Source: Scatophagus argus
Lineage: Eukaryota; Chordata; Actinopteri; Scatophagidae
Assembly: GCF_020382885.2 (NCBI RefSeq)
Contig: NC_058501.1
Location: forward strand, 19,608,455 to 19,672,454
Reading direction: 5' to 3'
DNA: 64,000 nt
A program made the translations under genes and the position numbers. The notes under the pieces are model-generated. The model worked only from the letters and a program-made list of their open reading frames with translations, ran no database searches and had not been told where the DNA came from. Below, one piece after another: positions 46,441 through 59,335 of this stretch (positions are counted from its first letter, which is position 1; each line of letters begins with the position of its first letter).

Positions 46441-49400
46441 TTTAAAATTTAGGAAGAAAATTATAACATTTTGAAAGTATCCACAGCAGCGGTGTAAATT
46501 TATAGATTACAAATAGTTCTGTGAAAGTAGTTCCATTAAAAAAAAAAAAGTCAACAAAAACAAGTCAACAAGCAGCTGTCACACTGAAATACAGAGAAAT
46601 GAGGGAAAAATCAATAGTTCTGTAGAATTCTCTATGAAAACAATAAATTGCTATACTCCTTTTATCCCAGTAGAGGGTGCAACACAGTTTTTATTAGGTT
46701 ACTGCGGTGTGCCAACATATCCTGCTGAATATCCACAGTCTGTGAGAGCCTTACACTACCTGACTGGCTCCTGTCTGCTTGAAGCGAGTAATAAGGTTCC
46801 AAAAAAGGCATACGACTTGAAAGGAACATAAGTTTTGCACGATAAAAGCGAGCTGGTGGGTAAATAAATGTATTCAGGTTTAAATAAGGCAACAAAAACA
46901 ATTCAGGGCTGCAGCAGGGACTGAGGTCATGAGTCCAAAGTTTCCATTTTATAAAAAAAAAAGCTTCTACGATGGTTTTAATTGTTAAGATTTTTTTGAA
47001 TTATTTTATTTATTCAGTCAGGTGTTATTGTTTTCTGTATTTTCTTCCAACATGAAAGTAAATGCTGATTAAAACCATTGTGAGCACTTCAGGGAATACA
47101 GTTGTACAGGGGATTTTTTGCGGCGAGGCGATTTGCAAGAAAAAGAATACACTCAGGACAGTATTATTTTCATTAATGTAGAACTAATGCAGGCCTTCAA
47201 AAGGCCAATTTGACACAAAATCTATGACAGGCCAAGTTTATCTGGTTGTGATGATGCTGCCTTCACAGTGTTTACGGTATTTTACACAAGGGCTCAGTGC
47301 CAAGGTAGGCTAGTTTGTAGAGACTCCGGTTTGGAGAGGCGCCATCAAGTATTCCGTTTATACAGCAGGGAGACCGTGGAATGTTCTCTGTTCATTTTCA
47401 TACAGATGAAATTGGAACTGACTACATCAGCAATCCAAAGCAATAAATGATTTTTTAAATCAGAAAGTAGAAATTTTCCTCTTTAAACTGAAGTCCAAGC
47501 ACAAGAAAATCCAAGCAGAGGAAGCAGAAAGAAGGTGTTTGGGTTCAGTCTAAACATTTCTTTTATTTTAAAATCTAAATTTACAGTATAAGTCTGTCAT
47601 ATAGTATATATTTATGCAAGAAAATCAAAATAGTCAGGTTTTTATTTCAAGCCAACTTCATTTTAACCCAAACACTTGTATTTACAGACAGAGATTGTGG
47701 TTCCTTCCAAATTCTTACCATCCTTACATTTAAATGTGACCATTTTCAACATTATGTCTGAATACAACCTTCTGGTTTGGCAAGCCAGTCACAGCACATA
47801 ACTGTTAGGATCACTTGCTGTGCCTTGAAGAGTGCTGTATTAAAATATGCTGCCTTTTCTGCATAGTAGGTGTCTCTCTGTGTCTTTCTGCACTTCGTGT
47901 ATCCTTTTTAGCACTCAATAAATCATCATTCTTGTGTTTAGTGCTTTCATATCCTGCACTGAGAGCCTGTTTGAAACACTTTTCCTCAGCACTGGTACTT
48001 TGTGGCAAAAGAGTGAGATGAAAATGAATTGTTTGATGCCCTGAGAAAAGTTAGTTTCCCTTCATAAAATCCACCACCAGTTAACCCCTTCAATTAGAAG
48101 CAGCACTAACACATAGTTTCAGTCATTCTGTCATCAGAGTGAATGCAGGGTACGCTTTGTCTGTTCTCCATTCAGTGGTTGTGTGTTTTGCAGAACCGAC
48201 AGGTTGGCTAAACTTCATGTGACCTTGATTTGCATTAAAACAAGAACAAAACAAATTGATTGGACAAGCATTAATCAACATTTGTATGTATTTGTATGAA
48301 TGCAACAGGACAATCTACCATTGATGACAGAGTGACCACAATTTATGACGAGTGCCCTCAGCAGTGGGAGAGTTGAATTACGCAAGGCTTACAAGCAGTT
48401 TTGAAACCAATAAAATGACACGGTACATAAGAAAAACCAACCAATTTGCCTGAGAGCAAGTGGAAAATCCAGTTCTTTTGGCAACATTATATCTCTTGCT
48501 TGATCAATATTACTAATACCACTCGTGCAAGTAGTCAGCTACTCTGTCTTTCCTCATATAGACTTAAAAATACATTTAAAAAAGCTCTAAATTAAACAGC
48601 TGTGTCAATTAGAGAGCAGTTTGGTGTTACTCTACACAATTTTGTTACACACTCGATTTTATAGACCCATATAACAGGGAAATTGTTGAGCTGCATGCTC
48701 TTGGCCTCCCATCAGGGTGCTGGAGTGAGAACATTTGACAGATCCTGTGAAAATTTACCCCATTGCTTCTACTCTCTTTGGTCTTCTAGCTGTGGAGCAT
48801 GGAAGGATAGAGATTGTTTCTGTCTCACTATAAGGAGTGTCAACCAGTGAAGTCACAACATCCATCTTTCAGGCAGATATTCATTCAGCTAATCGGTCTC
48901 CACAGTTTGTGACTGACATCTCAGGAGATGTATGAAGTGGGGAGTCAGCAGTTAGCACTAGAACACCTGTGTTTAATAAGGTCATGACAGAAACTTGCAC
49001 AGATTGATACTGCAGTCCCAGCATGTGTCTTGCAGACTTTATGTAGCTAGAGGTTCATTCCAAAAACAAAATAACTGATGAGATGTCTGCTGTTTGAAAA
49101 AAAAAATGGCACATTCTTTCAAAGTGATTAATGGTATAAAAAGCTTCAAAAAGGAGAGGAGATGTTTTAACTTTAAAAAGGGAATAGACTTACAATAACA
49201 CCTGCTTGAACAGGGTGTTATTATAAAACATTTTAGATTTATTGAATGATTTTTGTTCTAACACACACATTTTTCCTAGAAATGTTTGTTGCCAATCCCG
49301 TTGAGTTGAAATAAAACAATTCTTGTAAAAAGTTCCATAAGAATTAGGAGAAGAAAATCAAATACAAAAAACAATAAACTATTTTTGAAGCGGATTTCTT

Positions 49401-52400
49401 TAATAGAAAACAGTGAAAATCTAACAAGCTGACAAGGGTAGTAAATTTGCAGCATGTTGTAAAACCACAGAATCTGAAAAGCAGGTTACGCAGTTTAATC
49501 ATAAACAACGTAATTAAGCTATTACTTCCTCACTGTTGCTCGGAAAGGAGATGATACACTGTAGCAGGAATTATAAACATTTTCTTTTTGCACCCCGTCA
49601 TCCCCTGTTCATTTGGTGAGAAATCCCAGATGCAGAGGATTTCAGTGACTGAAAGTTTTGTTGTTTCTTTGTTTTAATCTAAAATTGACACTGAGAAGGG
49701 GATAAGGTTGGTGTGAGACATGCTGCTTCACCAAGTCAGTGGCAGGGCATTGTGGCTCCCCATAAGTGTTCATGTGAATGTGTGCGTTTGTGGATAATAT
49801 TTCAGCCTGGCAGCCTTGCAGAGTCTCTGCTTTGAGTCAAATCTGGAACACCGGCTAGATGATGGAGCACAGCCCTGCAGCCGGCCCGACTAAACAAAAA
49901 GAGAAAAATTGACAAAGGCCCGAAGGTCGCTCCTCCTTATAGCCTCACTGTTGAGAGTGTTTGCAATAGAAAACCAACATTTCTGCTGAGAGTGCTTCAT
50001 GGCTTATCTGAAGGGCTACTGAAGTGCTGAGGGCTGGTGGTCACTGCTGTCTCATGAGCCATTTCGTTAAGTTTTTCTTTATTTAGATGGAAATCTCTAA
50101 CACAGGGATGGTGTGATAACAGAGAATACCATCCAGAGTTCCAGTTTAGGTGGAAACAAGACTTCATAGCCACTATAGCGAGTTAGTGAGGCTGTACTAA
50201 CGGTGCTTTGCACAACAGTGCTTTGAGCTAAATGCTAATGTCAGCAAGCTAAGAATGCTCAATACAACGGTGCTAACACACAGCTGTTTTGTTTTTTGTG
50301 TTTGCTTGTTACTGTTTCCTAATTTACGCTAAACACAAAGTACAGCAGAGGCTGATGGAAAGGTCATTAGTTTTGCACGTATTTAGGCATCATGGATCAA
50401 AGTATTGGGAATTGCAAGCTCGAATTTTGACCTGATGGTGGCTCTGTAGATGTTTAGCTCATCCCATGAAAGGACATGACTGTCTGTACCAAATTTCAAT
50501 TAAATCTGCTCAGTAGTCGTCAATAGGCTGCATCTCAACTGGCTGATGTGAAAAAAGTGGGGAATCATCAGGTGGAGACCCTGAAAGTTAGTGCAACATT
50601 ACAAGGCAGTTCATCTAACAGTTAGTTAAACCAAGTCGGGACTAACTTGGTGCACTGACTGATAGACGGACCAACACTGGCCTCCCCAGAGATAAAGGAC
50701 TATTAGAGACAAAAGATTAATTTGTTGCAAAAATTATCTATTGAATACTATATAAACCACATAACAAAAACCACTTCAAGTTGTCACATCCCAAATAGTA
50801 TGTTAAAAATACTCCCTAAATTATGTTTGGTGCATTTAAATGTATTGTATTCACCTATTTTCTTATTTTACTTACAAATTAGGGTTCTGAGGACATTCGG
50901 AAATATTAAGATCCTGATTACAAATCTCATGTGTGAATGACGCCACTCTCTCCCATCTCAAAGCACTGAAGAGAGCAACGCTCTGCAGCCAGGAGCTCCT
51001 GTCTTCAGATAGCGCCCACACCTCATTTATATATAGAGATACTGTTGCCAGTTTCAAGAGGGGATTTAGACAGATTCAAAATTACATAGAGGCAAAAGAG
51101 GGAATAATGAAAAGAGAGAAGCATGAATCATGACACAAATGAAAAACCAATCATGGAAAAACCCAGCTGGAGATGAAGTGATGGAATATGTTGTTTTTCA
51201 AGAGAATATGTTTCACTAATGCGTAATATCTTCTGTGTTTATTTTCACCAAACCTAAATCTTCCACTTTTGTAGTTCACGGCTTGTCGTGGACACAAGCT
51301 TAACACCACATAAATCTTAGAATAATCTGTTGGCCAGGACCTTTGGGAGGCCCTTTAATGAATAGTGTTTATGAGTGCTAATCTGTGGCATGTAAACCAC
51401 CGTTTGTCGTTGAGATAAGCCACAATAAGGTGAAAATTTATTTCTAAGTATGTTCAGTTCGAGCTTTACTCTTGGCTTACAGGTCAATTTCCACTCACGT
51501 ATTTAGTAACCTTCAGTTTGAGTTGTAAAATAAATGTGAACCCAAAATATTTAGTACTTTCTAACATCATTGTAAATCTTATTTAAAATGTAGCTGGAAT
51601 TTTTAACTTGGATAATTCTCTGTATAAAACTTGCATGCATAATCACTTCGTTATTCACAATTAAAAGACTGAGCCATGTCTGATGTTAGTAACAAGCAAC
51701 AAAGTTGCCTTGGCAAACCTGCTGCAAGGCCTCCAGGTGAAGGCAATAACTGAATGCAGTTTATGGAAATATGCGGTTTTACAAGAACTAATTTGGTTAC
51801 CTGAAACGAATTTTTTCACTTTTGGTCAGTATTTTCCCTGATAAGATGGATATCGCTTAAGAAACATGTGTAAACTATTACAGGGAAATAGGCCTAAAAG
51901 GTCTGAATAACTACTAGACCTATTTGAATTGATGTTAATGGAACAACCTCAAGAGCCTCTTTAACAGTAAACCATAGCGCATGACTGGCCTAAGACAGAC
52001 AGGCCTGTCTCTTATAGATTTGATGCCAAAAGGACATCATTGAGGAGTTCTCGTAAAAAATAAGACTGAAAATAAATTGAAACAGTGATAGAATGCCATG
52101 TACTAATAGTAGAAACAAGGATGGAAATAGGATGATAAAAATGAACTCTAATTAGCATACACAGAACATAAAAATCAACAAAATACACAATTTTAAAAGA
52201 AGTAAAGCAGTGCATGCAAGGCATCATGCAAATGATTCAGGCCTGTATCAGGGAATATGGAGAAGTTTGTAACTCTTGTTTAAAAATACTTGTGAGCTGG
52301 CATCCCTATGATCTATAGGTAGTGTGTTCTATAACTTTGGGGGGTAAATGGCAAAAGCTGCACCCCGGATTTTCGTTTGGCTGAAATAGCAAATAAACCA

Positions 52401-53715
52401 CACCAAGAAAGGCAAAGATGCATTTTATCTCCATGGTATCCATGGAACAATAAAATGATTTCCTTCTGATATGAAAATGATGTGTGTCAGAAGTTAACTT
52501 AATACTAATCTTAACTGAAACACAAGAATGCTCCCCCACCCACATTCTTGATGTACCAAACCCGTTTCGTTGCTGCTCAAGTGCTTGCTCAAAGAAGCTG
52601 GCAGCAGGTCTCTCTCTAGTTCATCCAAGACAAACACACTCCTCTCACTCCAAAGTCCAAAGATGAGCTGCCATGGAGTTCAGGCTGCTCTTTGCAGTCT
52701 GTGCATCTGGTCCACAGCACCAGCTTCACCTTGCCAACGCAGGGTGTTCGTGCAAACACTGTTTGGACCACTGCTGCATCTCTGAGTGTCAGTAACTGAA
52801 CTGTGTAAACTTGAAATAAACTTAAAGGGTCAGCTAAAAATAAGAGCTGCATGGCAAGTTTCAGGGAGGCTGTGTGCCATAGTGCTTCTTGCCAACTATT
52901 TTTTCCACTTGAATCGAAATAGTGTTCACCGGAGGTGGGCACCAACACCCCACTCTCCTCTCTCTGCTTGTTTTTCTGTGCCTCATCAAGGCAGCTTGTC
53001 TCTAACATTTATCTGCTGCCCTTTCAATTAGATAAGGACAACAGAGAAGCCTAGTTGGACAAGAGGTCTGTGTCACCTCATGGCCATGGTTGCCACTGCT
53101 GAGGTCATGCCATGAAAAGGAAATGGAGCACTACTGTTTCCTCTGAGCACTCTGAAACACAAGTGATTACACTGACTGATCTGTCCAAGAAACCCTGGTT
53201 GGTGGGGATCAAAGGCAGCCTGGAGACCACCTGGAACTTCTCTTGGCAGTAGAATTGGCCTGTAGAGGGATGAGGGGCTCTGGGAAAAGGCACAGAAGGG
53301 CTGTGCCTCTCGTTCCCATCCTGATCTTCGTGAGAACACAGGCTCTTTGAGTGAGGAACCTCCTTTGCATCCAATGTGATTTTTTCTGAGCATTCACTGT
53401 CACATTCAAATATTATTACTTTAATCTACTAAGTAAAATGAATGGATTGGGTCTCATAAAAAGAAAACAATATAATTGGTTTCTTTGGCTATAATATTTT
53501 TTGTAGATCTTCCTGGACCCCCATGACAGCTGGTTAATTAGTTAGGACCTGGCACAGAAAGGGTATCATAATGCCAGAAAAAAATGCAGCCATATAGCAA
53601 ACCAATGTCCCAAAGCTCACAAATGTTTAGTTTAATAATTAGATTAAGATTGGATGGAAATTACAATTATTTCCTTTTTTTTTTTTGCATTTTCCATGTT
53701 CATCAACAATACTTT
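46441..53715. other. AT-rich stretch, no established gene
   Basis: Apart from the candidate terminal exon at 49855-49889 and a possible 3' UTR below it (47545-49854), I see only short chance frames and no clear repeats. Confidence 0.5.
49855..49889 (-). CDS. Candidate terminal exon ending in a CaaX-like motif (GPAAGLCSII)
   Basis: On the minus strand a strong polypyrimidine tract and acceptor (TTTTTCTCTTTTTGTTTAG) is followed by a frame encoding GPAAGLCSII and TAG. Downstream, 2.3 kb of AT-rich sequence could be a 3' UTR ending at AATAAA (47562-47567). CSII has the form of a prenylation box. The other two frames also stay open for some codons, and no upstream partner exon was found, so this is tentative and the gene unidentified. 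Confidence 0.25.
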
Positions 53716-54060
53716 TAGTATGTAGTCATCCAACCATCCATTTTCCATACCACTTTATCCTTGCAGGGTTGTAGGGTCACTGGAGCCTATCCCAGCTGAC
53801 AACCGGTGAGAGGTGCAGTGCACCATGGACTGGTCGCTTTTCAATCAAAGGGCTGACACAGAAACACACTCAATGTACAGTAGCAAATTAACCTAATGTG
53901 CATGTTTTTGGGACTGTTGGAGGGAGCAGGAGTACCCGGAGAAAACCCACGCAGGCACAGGGAGATCATGCAAACAGAAAGGCCCAGATTGGGACTTGAA
54001 CCCAGAGCCCCCTTGCTGTGGGGCAACAGTGCTAACAACTGCAACATAGTATGGAGTCAT
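53716..54060 (-). mobile_element. tRNA-derived SINE, copy 3, older and 5'-incomplete
   Basis: A diverged copy of the same SINE, body about 53730-54046. It has lost the terminal GGGCGGCAC head and gained several small deletions. The flanking repeats TAGTATGTAGTCAT (53716-53729) and TAGTATGGAGTCAT (54047-54060) differ at one base, consistent with an older insertion than the two intronic copies. Confidence 0.85.
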
Positions 54061-57000
54061 TACACAGATAACAAAATGCACATTTTAATCATGTTTCATA
54101 GGGAATGATGGCATTTCAATATTTCTGCACTCAACAGTGAAAGCAATTTCACCTAAGTACATCAAATTCTGTGAAAGAAATATGGAAAAGTACTGCAACT
54201 CACAGAGGGATGTAATAAGAGTAAGTAAAATGTTGGACCATTTAGCTCCTAAATTCCCATCTAAGGGCCAGTAGTGTGGTTTGGCGGACACATTACCCCT
54301 CTTTCTGCCCTATGACAAACACACCCAAATGTGTACTCAGTGCGAGAGAAAAGACAGGATGCATGTGGTGCTGAATTGCAGGGTGGGACTGCGACTGTGA
54401 GTTCAGTTCTTCACATACAAGTTGCACCTTGGCAAAAAAAAAAAAAAAAAGGGAAAAAAAAAACGAGTGAGAGAAAGGAATGGGACAAAAAAGTGTTCCT
54501 AGTGGTCTGAAAATATTTGGTACTATTTGATATTCCAAATTGATATTCCATGCATGTAGGCAATATTTTGTGCATATGGCACTCATATACATGGTCTTTA
54601 CATGACCATGAACAATCCATTTTTTGTGCTCTATTAAGGCCACACTAAACTATTAAACAACATACTGATCACATCTCACTGCGGTTTGACACTTTCTTGG
54701 CCTGGTGCTATGCACGCAGGACGACCAGGCTCAGCATTTACTAAGCAACATCAATAAAAGAGTGGTGGCATTTTCAGTAATCTATAAATATAGCACACTT
54801 GAATCCAGGAAAACGTCAGTCCACATGAACTCTCTATAAAAATGAGATTGCTCAGATCTAATGGTTTTGTTTGTTTCTGTTTCCATTGCGTTCATCCGTG
54901 ACATTGTGGCAGATAGTGAAGTAGATTTGAGTTACTGAACACCAGTAAATGCTTATTATCATCAAGAGTCACCAATGGAAACAGACATGGGATGTTTGTT
55001 TCCACCAGCTCAGGTTTTTAATGATCTGTGTCCCACATTATTCCTAGATGTGATTGTTTCCCAACCATGTGTCCTTGGCAAACAATGCAGTGTCACTACG
55101 GTTCAAATGTTACCTTTTAAGGAGAGAGCAGCTTAGAATGAGACAAGACAAGAAAAAGTAGCAAGGCTTTATTGGCGCCCCTTTTGCATAACTCTAAGAC
55201 ATGTTTACCAAAGTGCTGTCATGGTCCTGCTAACCATGATGCCGTTGTTCTGGCTTCAAAGGTGATCATAAAAACAAGATCATCTACTCAGCCTCCGTGT
55301 TTGTGAAAAGTGCTTCCTTTTTTTTAGCGATTCCACTGAAGTGACCATTTCTCTTGTGGCTCTTCTTCCAGCTGATCAAATCAGAAGTTTCATGGGAAAG
55401 GAATTTATTTCCACCTCACCACGTCAACACTAGCACCCTCCAAAAGTACTTGGTACTCTTTACATGTCCTCGCTACATGTGTGCTGAATACATACCACTT
55501 TATGGGAGGTTGGATTACAACTTGAAGACCAAATATGGACTGAAGTCTAAAAGATACAAAACTGAGGCCTGTCTACAAGCAGTGTCTTCAGTGCATAAAA
55601 AAGACAATGTGAAAAAGACAAATGACTTTGTCTTTCGTTTCCATGAACAATTCATTGCAGTTGCATATGAAGAAATAATGATGAAGCTTTCTGAGTGCAC
55701 ACAAGTGAGTGTACTGCTTTCTTAATCCACCAGGAATGCATGCAGTCGAAAGAACTGTAAATTGTAAATTAAATATACACAATTGGTATGTTATAGTGCT
55801 GAGTGACACTGGGGCTGCAGGGTTTCCTTGAGTTTTTTTTCAGTCCGGTCTTCAGTCTTCATAAGTCAGGAATTACTTGCAATTTAAAACATCATAAACA
55901 AATTCTTGACGTGCTTGACTGGAACTTTGAGTATTGTCCACAAATATGCAAAAACAATGATTTTAACAGCCAAGGTCTCCGTACCTGAGGCCAGAAAGAA
56001 CTTTCCGGCACCCAGACAGATTAATAAAACGGTCTTTGAAGAGAAGGTCCTTAGGGGAAGATTAATTCTTGCCTAACTTGCGGTGAGAAAACTTCACTTG
56101 AAATTTAATGGCCTGCTTTGGTCACCAAAGCATGTTGAACTTCTTGTATTAATGGTATAAGATTGTTCTGAAAATTATTAGCAGTTAGACTGCCTGCCCC
56201 CTGCCATGAGCTATATGAGATCTGAAATATTGGCTTCGACAGGGGAGTTAGGATAAAGAGCCAACCTGCGTCTGTCTCCAGGAGGAACTAAACCTGAATC
56301 TGAAGAATGTTCCAGACCATAGAGAGTTTCTGTGGTGCAGATCAGAACCCAGACGTGCAGACTATTGTGAAGGGATTATTAGTTCCCATGTAGTCCTTAT
56401 GGCCTCTAACACCCCCTCCCCTTTTCCTTCTCCACACTCGTCTTTGTGCCTGACTCTACTCCCTGGGTCCACCGAGCTGCGAAAATTAGGTTCTGTTCTT
56501 TAAGGATTCATGTCCATTAACTGCATTACTCAGCAAATGAGTTGTTGGTTTGATGTGTCGATCAGATGTAAGAAAAAAAAAAGAGTCTGTTTCCGTGACG
56601 CTGGCCTGCAGATGCTCGTTAGTAGCATATTTCTCAAGAACACTTCTGACACCTCAGCTCTTTTACTACCTTGCCCTTCCTCTCTAATGGCTTCAGTTTG
56701 ACCTGACCTCAAGAGAAGGGAACATTTTGCCATTGGCTGCAGTTTTGGCGCTGAGGCATCCCCAGCCAACCACAACACTCTCTTCTTGGTGGGCCTGAGG
56801 ACCTGTAAATTAGACAAGCTCCCCCAAATCCCCAGTTTTTGATGAATTGACTGAAGCAATCTAATGGTGTTTTCTAACTGGGCAGGCAAAAACAGCCGAT
56901 TTGGCATCACCCTGACTTTCTCGCTGTGCAGGGTCCCATAAATTTTGCGCTGAGTTTTGGTGTTACTGAGGTCGATCTGCCTTTCCCTTCACTCTGTCTG

Positions 57001-59244
57001 TCTGCAGGATGAGGACAGATGAAGACACTCAGCTCGCTCCTGTGTTGTTTTACACTGGGGTAATGTTGCATTGAACCGCTCCCAAATCCTGGGCCTGGTA
57101 GCCTATTTATGGGCTCTTTCATGCCTCACCTACTTTGAAAAACATTCCATCATTTGTGCACCATTAAGTTTGGTGTAGATGGATGTGAGATTCCTTAGAT
57201 CATTCTTTCCAGTCTCCCAAACTTGGATGCAATTTTGACACATTTGTGACTGCATTTCTTCCTCGTGGTCATACACTGTGTTAGCAGGCAAACATAAGGT
57301 CAACAAAAACTTTGGCAAAGATGTTTATTGACTGTAACTGGTCGATATAGCTGTCCATCGACTGTATTTACAGTACGTGTTGGGGGAAAAGAAGGACAAA
57401 GATGATCACTTTTTCTGGAGGGAGGGTGGAAGGCCTGTCATCACATACGTATCCCATGCTCTACCCAACATAGTACATCATCCTTTCCAATCCAAGTATT
57501 TGTCTCTCCTCTTAAAGCTTTTACTGTATTTTTGATTCATTTAAGATTATTCATACAAATAATGTACATTAAACAATAGTAAGGCGCACATTTTTTTGCA
57601 TTATTTGATTTATTTCCTATATTCCAGAATGCTCTGGTTTTGGTTTAGTACAGTAAGAGCAATGTTAAAATCAACTTACAAAGACTAATAAATCTCAGGG
57701 AACATTTGCCATTTTCTTTCTTTTCTTTTCTTTATTTTGAGGGGGAAAATCTTCACGGTGATTTAAAAAAATCTCTCAAAAGACTCTTACAGCGAGAGTT
57801 CAACAAGTTCATGACAGCTGAGCCTGCAAGGTGACTTAAGGATAACCAAACATTTAAGTTAAGAAAAGGATAATGTGAAGTTCCATCTAAAACCGTGCAG
57901 TATAAATATTTAGCAGGTGAAACTTTAATCCATTTGACACTTTGTTAATCACAGAGAAAGGAATGTTAAAGCAGGCCAGATATTGTGTTACACAGGAATA
58001 AAATAAATTTGACATAAACTGAAATGTCTCAAGTTTCATTTGATGAATGACCTATTTCAGTTGATTTTCATATTGTATGTACATGAACTAGTTTGTGTCA
58101 GCACAGGTTCACAGGTTCGGGTTCATGTCAAATTTCCTTGAAGACAGGAAATCAGTCAAATGGTCCCAGTGCAATTGGTAAATTACAGAGCAAAAGAAAC
58201 CAAAGAAAAACAGTATGATCTTATATAGATATGGTTTAAACTTAATCACACTCCTCTACACTTGATTCCATATTTGGGATCCATTTTGAACTGTGGTATC
58301 TTGAAGTATTTATCAGTGACTGACAGTTAATCTCTCTCAACTCACATAACATGATATTTGACCTAATTAACATCAAAGGAAGCCGGTTGTGATTGTCAGT
58401 CCAAAAATGGCAACAAAGACATAGTTTCCTGTGAGTGGAGACAATTCCCTGTGTTTGTGACTCTGTGGCTGAGAGCTCCTTGACAACATTTTGGATTTGA
58501 TCTTCCCACCGTTTGTCTGTTCCAGGACCTTTTAAAAATGAAACAAAATGTTTTCAAACCCTGCTTCTGCGATTGATCAAGATATGGCACATTTGCAATT
58601 ATTGTGACAGTGATTGGCCCTACGGCACAGTTTGTGGTCAGTGAAGCATCATTTTTTGGGATTTTTCTTAAAACCTGCTTATCTTTGACTCCCACAGAAT
58701 TTGGGGAAAACTGAAGGGAACTGGATGACTCCAATGGCATCACCTTTGTAAGCCTGTATGTGTGCGAGTGTGTGTGCGTGTGTGTACTTTTGTGTGTTCA
58801 GTATATTTTTCTGACCTGAAACAGAGAGAAATAAAGAAAGCAGTGAAGCAGTTTTTTCATGAGCACAGAAAAGCGATGAGTGTGCATGTATGTGCATGTG
58901 TGTATGGGGCGGAGCCTTTGTCCCTGCTTCCTCATTCACCACCCTTCTGAACCACATCTGGAAGGGATCAGCTGGAAGGGCTGGAGACCATGAAAAATTA
59001 AGAAGCACTTAAAACACAGCAAAATATTTAAATTGAGCGAGCAGATAGGATGTGTGAACTACACCTCCTTGCAATGCAGGAATGTGGAACTGGAGGATCT
59101 GTGGAACATGCATCCCTCTTTTCCTCTCTCTCCATTCCTTGAACTCCTTTATGGTTTTGTTCTAATTCACAGTCACAATGTTACATCTTCATTTTATATT
59201 TTATGTAGTGTTGTTTTATGTTTATAGCATTAGGTATTTGTTGG
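54061..59244. other. Intergenic stretch, no established gene
   Basis: Poly-A runs near 54434-54463, a GT-rich run near 58760-58790 and the unassigned frame at 55354. Nothing else supportable. Confidence 0.5.
55354..55725 (+). other. Unassigned 123-codon open frame
   Basis: The longest free-standing frame in the right third (from ATG 55354 to TAA 55725). It is lysine- and tyrosine-rich with no domain I recognise. In AT-rich intergenic DNA a frame of this length can arise by chance, and no flanking exon or promoter supports it. Confidence 0.12.
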
Positions 59245-59335
59245 CTTATACCGGACCGGGGAAACTAATTTCGTTCCACCTCATGTTTCTACATGTGTGA
59301 AATGACAATAAGGTTCCTTGAATCCTTGAATCCTT
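59245..59335 (+). mobile_element. 3' tail of a non-LTR retrotransposon
   Basis: The segment reads CCGGACCGGGGAAACTAATTTCG ... GAAATGACAATAAGGTTCC and ends in short CCTTGAAT repeats. This is the kind of 3' tail and microsatellite end seen on fish LINEs. No reverse-transcriptase frame is present upstream, so it is a severely 5'-truncated copy. Confidence 0.5.

Noticed and set aside
53073..53393. 106-codon minus-strand frame
   Set aside because: No domain, no splice support, and competing frames on the same strand. Probably chance.
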